Under the pieces are notes generated by a model. That model had not been told where the DNA came from. It was given only the letters and a program-made list of their open reading frames with translations, and did no database searches. Positions 14,034 through 15,220 of a stretch of DNA of 15,220 nucleotides are shown one piece after another. Each line of letters begins with the position of its first letter. The stretch's first letter is position 1. Origin of the DNA: an uncultured Selenomonadaceae bacterium (lineage in GTDB: Bacteria; Bacillota; Negativicutes; Selenomonadales; Selenomonadaceae). The DNA lies in NCBI GenBank assembly GCA_958415865.1, contig CATYZV010000015.1:1-15220 (forward strand), given 5' to 3'. Made by a program: the position numbers and the translations under genes.

Positions 14034-15220
14034 GATAATTCCTTTCTGCCTTGTAGGCAATGTACTTATTCCACAATCGCTGTACCATATGCGCACTGCC
14101 TCTGATGCCGCAAAACGGTGTATCGGTCAGCAGAAGTTCATCTCTGACAGGAAAGGCGATATTGCAGCTTATTACATCGCGTCGGTTGTTCCGTATCATG
14201 ACAGATGTTTCATTGCTGCCGGCGAGCAATAGCCCATTGTTAAATTCGCCTAGCAGTTTTTCGATCTGCTGAGAATCTCTGCCGGCAATATAAATATTAT
14301 CAGCCATATCGTGCGGCAGAAGTTCGATGTCGATATTGTTTTGGCATATTACATTTAATTCACCTGTATCGAGCCATTCACTGCGCAGTGCCTGAGCAAT
14401 GCCGATTGCCGTCGTAGCAGGTGCGGCGGTGAGGACGCGCTCCAGCCAGAGTTCTCCCCAGACACAGCGAATCTCATTCGTCCAAGAGGTCAGATAAGTC
14501 TGCATTTCATCAGCTTCGCTTTCTGCCTGTGATAATTGAAGCGGTACAGCTTCGCTGATCTTTTTCAGCCAATCTATTGTGCCTGATGTGCCGTACGGCA
14601 TTCCTGCCACAATGTAGGGCTGGCCTAGCCGTTCTTGCAGGTAGGAAGCGATCTTCAGCCCCAGCTCAGCATGGATGACGATGTTCAGCGAAGCGCGCCC
14701 TATCTGCCGGATAGAATTTAAATCGCTTCCCGCGCCTAAGACGCAGTTCACTTCACAGCCGCAGAGCTGAAGCAGCCGCACTATTTCTCGCGTATCTGCC
14801 TTGCCGTTGTAATAAAAATCTGTCGCTCCGATCAAATTGACACAGAGGGGATTCGGCGCGGCTGCTTTTTTTAAATCGAGTGATTTTAAAAGTGTAAGTG
14901 CGGCTTTGCCGTAGCCTTCGGCAAAGCCGCCGATACTGCCGCCGCTGTCCATTGTAAGTACAGGAAAATCGAGCTTTGCTTTTTTGGCTATGCCGCTGAG
15001 GTCGTCGCCTATAAGCCCCATGGCACAGCTGTTTTCGATCAGCAGTACATCAGGATGGAAGTCGTTCGTCTTTAAATTTTCCAATGCTTCTAAGAGAAAT
15101 TTTTCCGTGCCGTAGACGACGGCTGTATTGTCCGGCTGGGAGCCGTGAAACCGCTCGCCCATGTTGCGGTGCGACTGTTCCAGATGGCGCGTGGCATAAA
15201 AATAGCACCATAGCGGCCCG
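14002..15220 (-). CDS. Nitrogenase component 1-like oxidoreductase subunit (5' end outside window)
   Basis: Partial gene; the frame stays open without a stop to the last base, so the start lies beyond 15220 and an ATG at 15160-15162 is internal. At least 405 residues are present. The sequence follows the nitrogenase component 1 fold (PF00148; NifD/NifK, BchN/B, CfbD relatives). GPLWCYFY at the edge matches HGPxGC, with the cluster-type Cys at codon 15205-15207. VVYGTEKFLLEAL matches the VFGGxxKL segment. NSCAMGLIGDDL matches NifD's CPxGLIGDD, with a second Cys at codon 15025-15027. Later ones include CEVNCVLGAGSDLNSI and PYGTSGTIDWL. Two P-cluster-type cysteines thus remain; a third, expected N-terminal, would be outside. 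I cannot place it in true nitrogenase; a nitrogenase-like reductase is more likely in this setting. A PNPOx gene follows with a 32-base overlap. Confidence 0.88.
   Translation of the reverse strand, partial: GPLWCYFYATRHLEQSHRNMGERFHGSQPDNTAVVYGTEKFLLEALENLKTNDFHPDVLLIENSCAMGLIGDDLSGIAKKAKLDFPVLTMDSGGSIGGFAEGYGKAALTLLKSLDLKKAAAPNPLCVNLIGATDFYYNGKADTREIVRLLQLCGCEVNCVLGAGSDLNSIRQIGRASLNIVIHAELGLKIASYLQERLGQPYIVAGMPYGTSGTIDWLKKISEAVPLQLSQAESEADEMQTYLTSWTNEIRCVWGELWLERVLTAAPATTAIGIAQALRSEWLDTGELNVICQNNIDIELLPHDMADNIYIAGRDSQQIEKLLGEFNNGLLLAGSNETSVMIRNNRRDVISCNIAFPVRDELLLTDTPFCGIRGSAHMVQRLWNKYIAYKAERNYHETQGQRNYR

Noticed and set aside
15160..15162. ATG as the start of the nitrogenase-like protein
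   Set aside because: The frame continues upstream to the window edge with family-conserved GPLWC, and there is no ribosome site before this ATG.
1..15220. CRISPR array, tRNA/rRNA, insertion sequence, prophage or toxin-antitoxin pair
   Set aside because: Both strands were read for repeats, transposase-like or phage-like proteins and tRNA-like folds, and nothing was found that could be supported.

Overview
The window comes from a diderm Firmicute, most likely a member of the Negativicutes (Selenomonas/Veillonella relatives). The reasons are the combination of an outer-membrane TolC-type channel, a Firmicutes-type DUF4127 protein, monofunctional AroH chorismate mutase, a NimA-like PNPOx protein and a PbuG/AzgA-type purine permease, with strong Shine-Dalgarno sites, several TTG starts and intermediate GC. 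The assignment rests on gene content; no rRNA or tRNA is present. Genes are densely packed and there is no insertion sequence, prophage or CRISPR array.

Region 1 (1-5290, plus strand): a promoter overlapped by an inverted repeat drives a tight operon of TolC-type channel, MacA-type adaptor, MacB-type ATPase and MacB-type permease. The first two and last two genes overlap by a few bases. Together they should form a tripartite efflux pump crossing both membranes, with the MacB parts on separate polypeptides. A secreted protein of unknown function follows, closed by a hairpin terminator that also serves the convergent genes.

Region 2 (5307-7668, minus strand): two secreted proteins in one operon, an unrecognised 220-residue protein and a DUF4127 protein, both starting with TTG. 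A 340-base divergent intergenic region (7669-8008) contains a minus-strand promoter whose -10 box lies in a Fur-like palindrome, a candidate plus-strand promoter, and a possible 10-codon leader ORF.

Region 3 (8009-10379, plus strand): a nucleobase permease followed by a secreted peptidoglycan glucosaminidase and a terminator.

Region 4 (10419-13553, plus strand): an extended -10 promoter, a UbiB/ABC1 family kinase-like membrane protein, AroH chorismate mutase and an AEC family transporter, ending in a long bidirectional hairpin. The AroH has Gln where the B. subtilis enzyme has catalytic Glu78, and Asp at the position of Cys75.

Region 5 (13554-15220, minus strand): a 5'-truncated nitrogenase component 1-like protein whose last codons overlap the start of a PNPOx-family flavin/heme-type split-barrel protein. 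The overlap indicates translational coupling. This pair, cut by the window edge, is the best candidate for an undescribed redox system.
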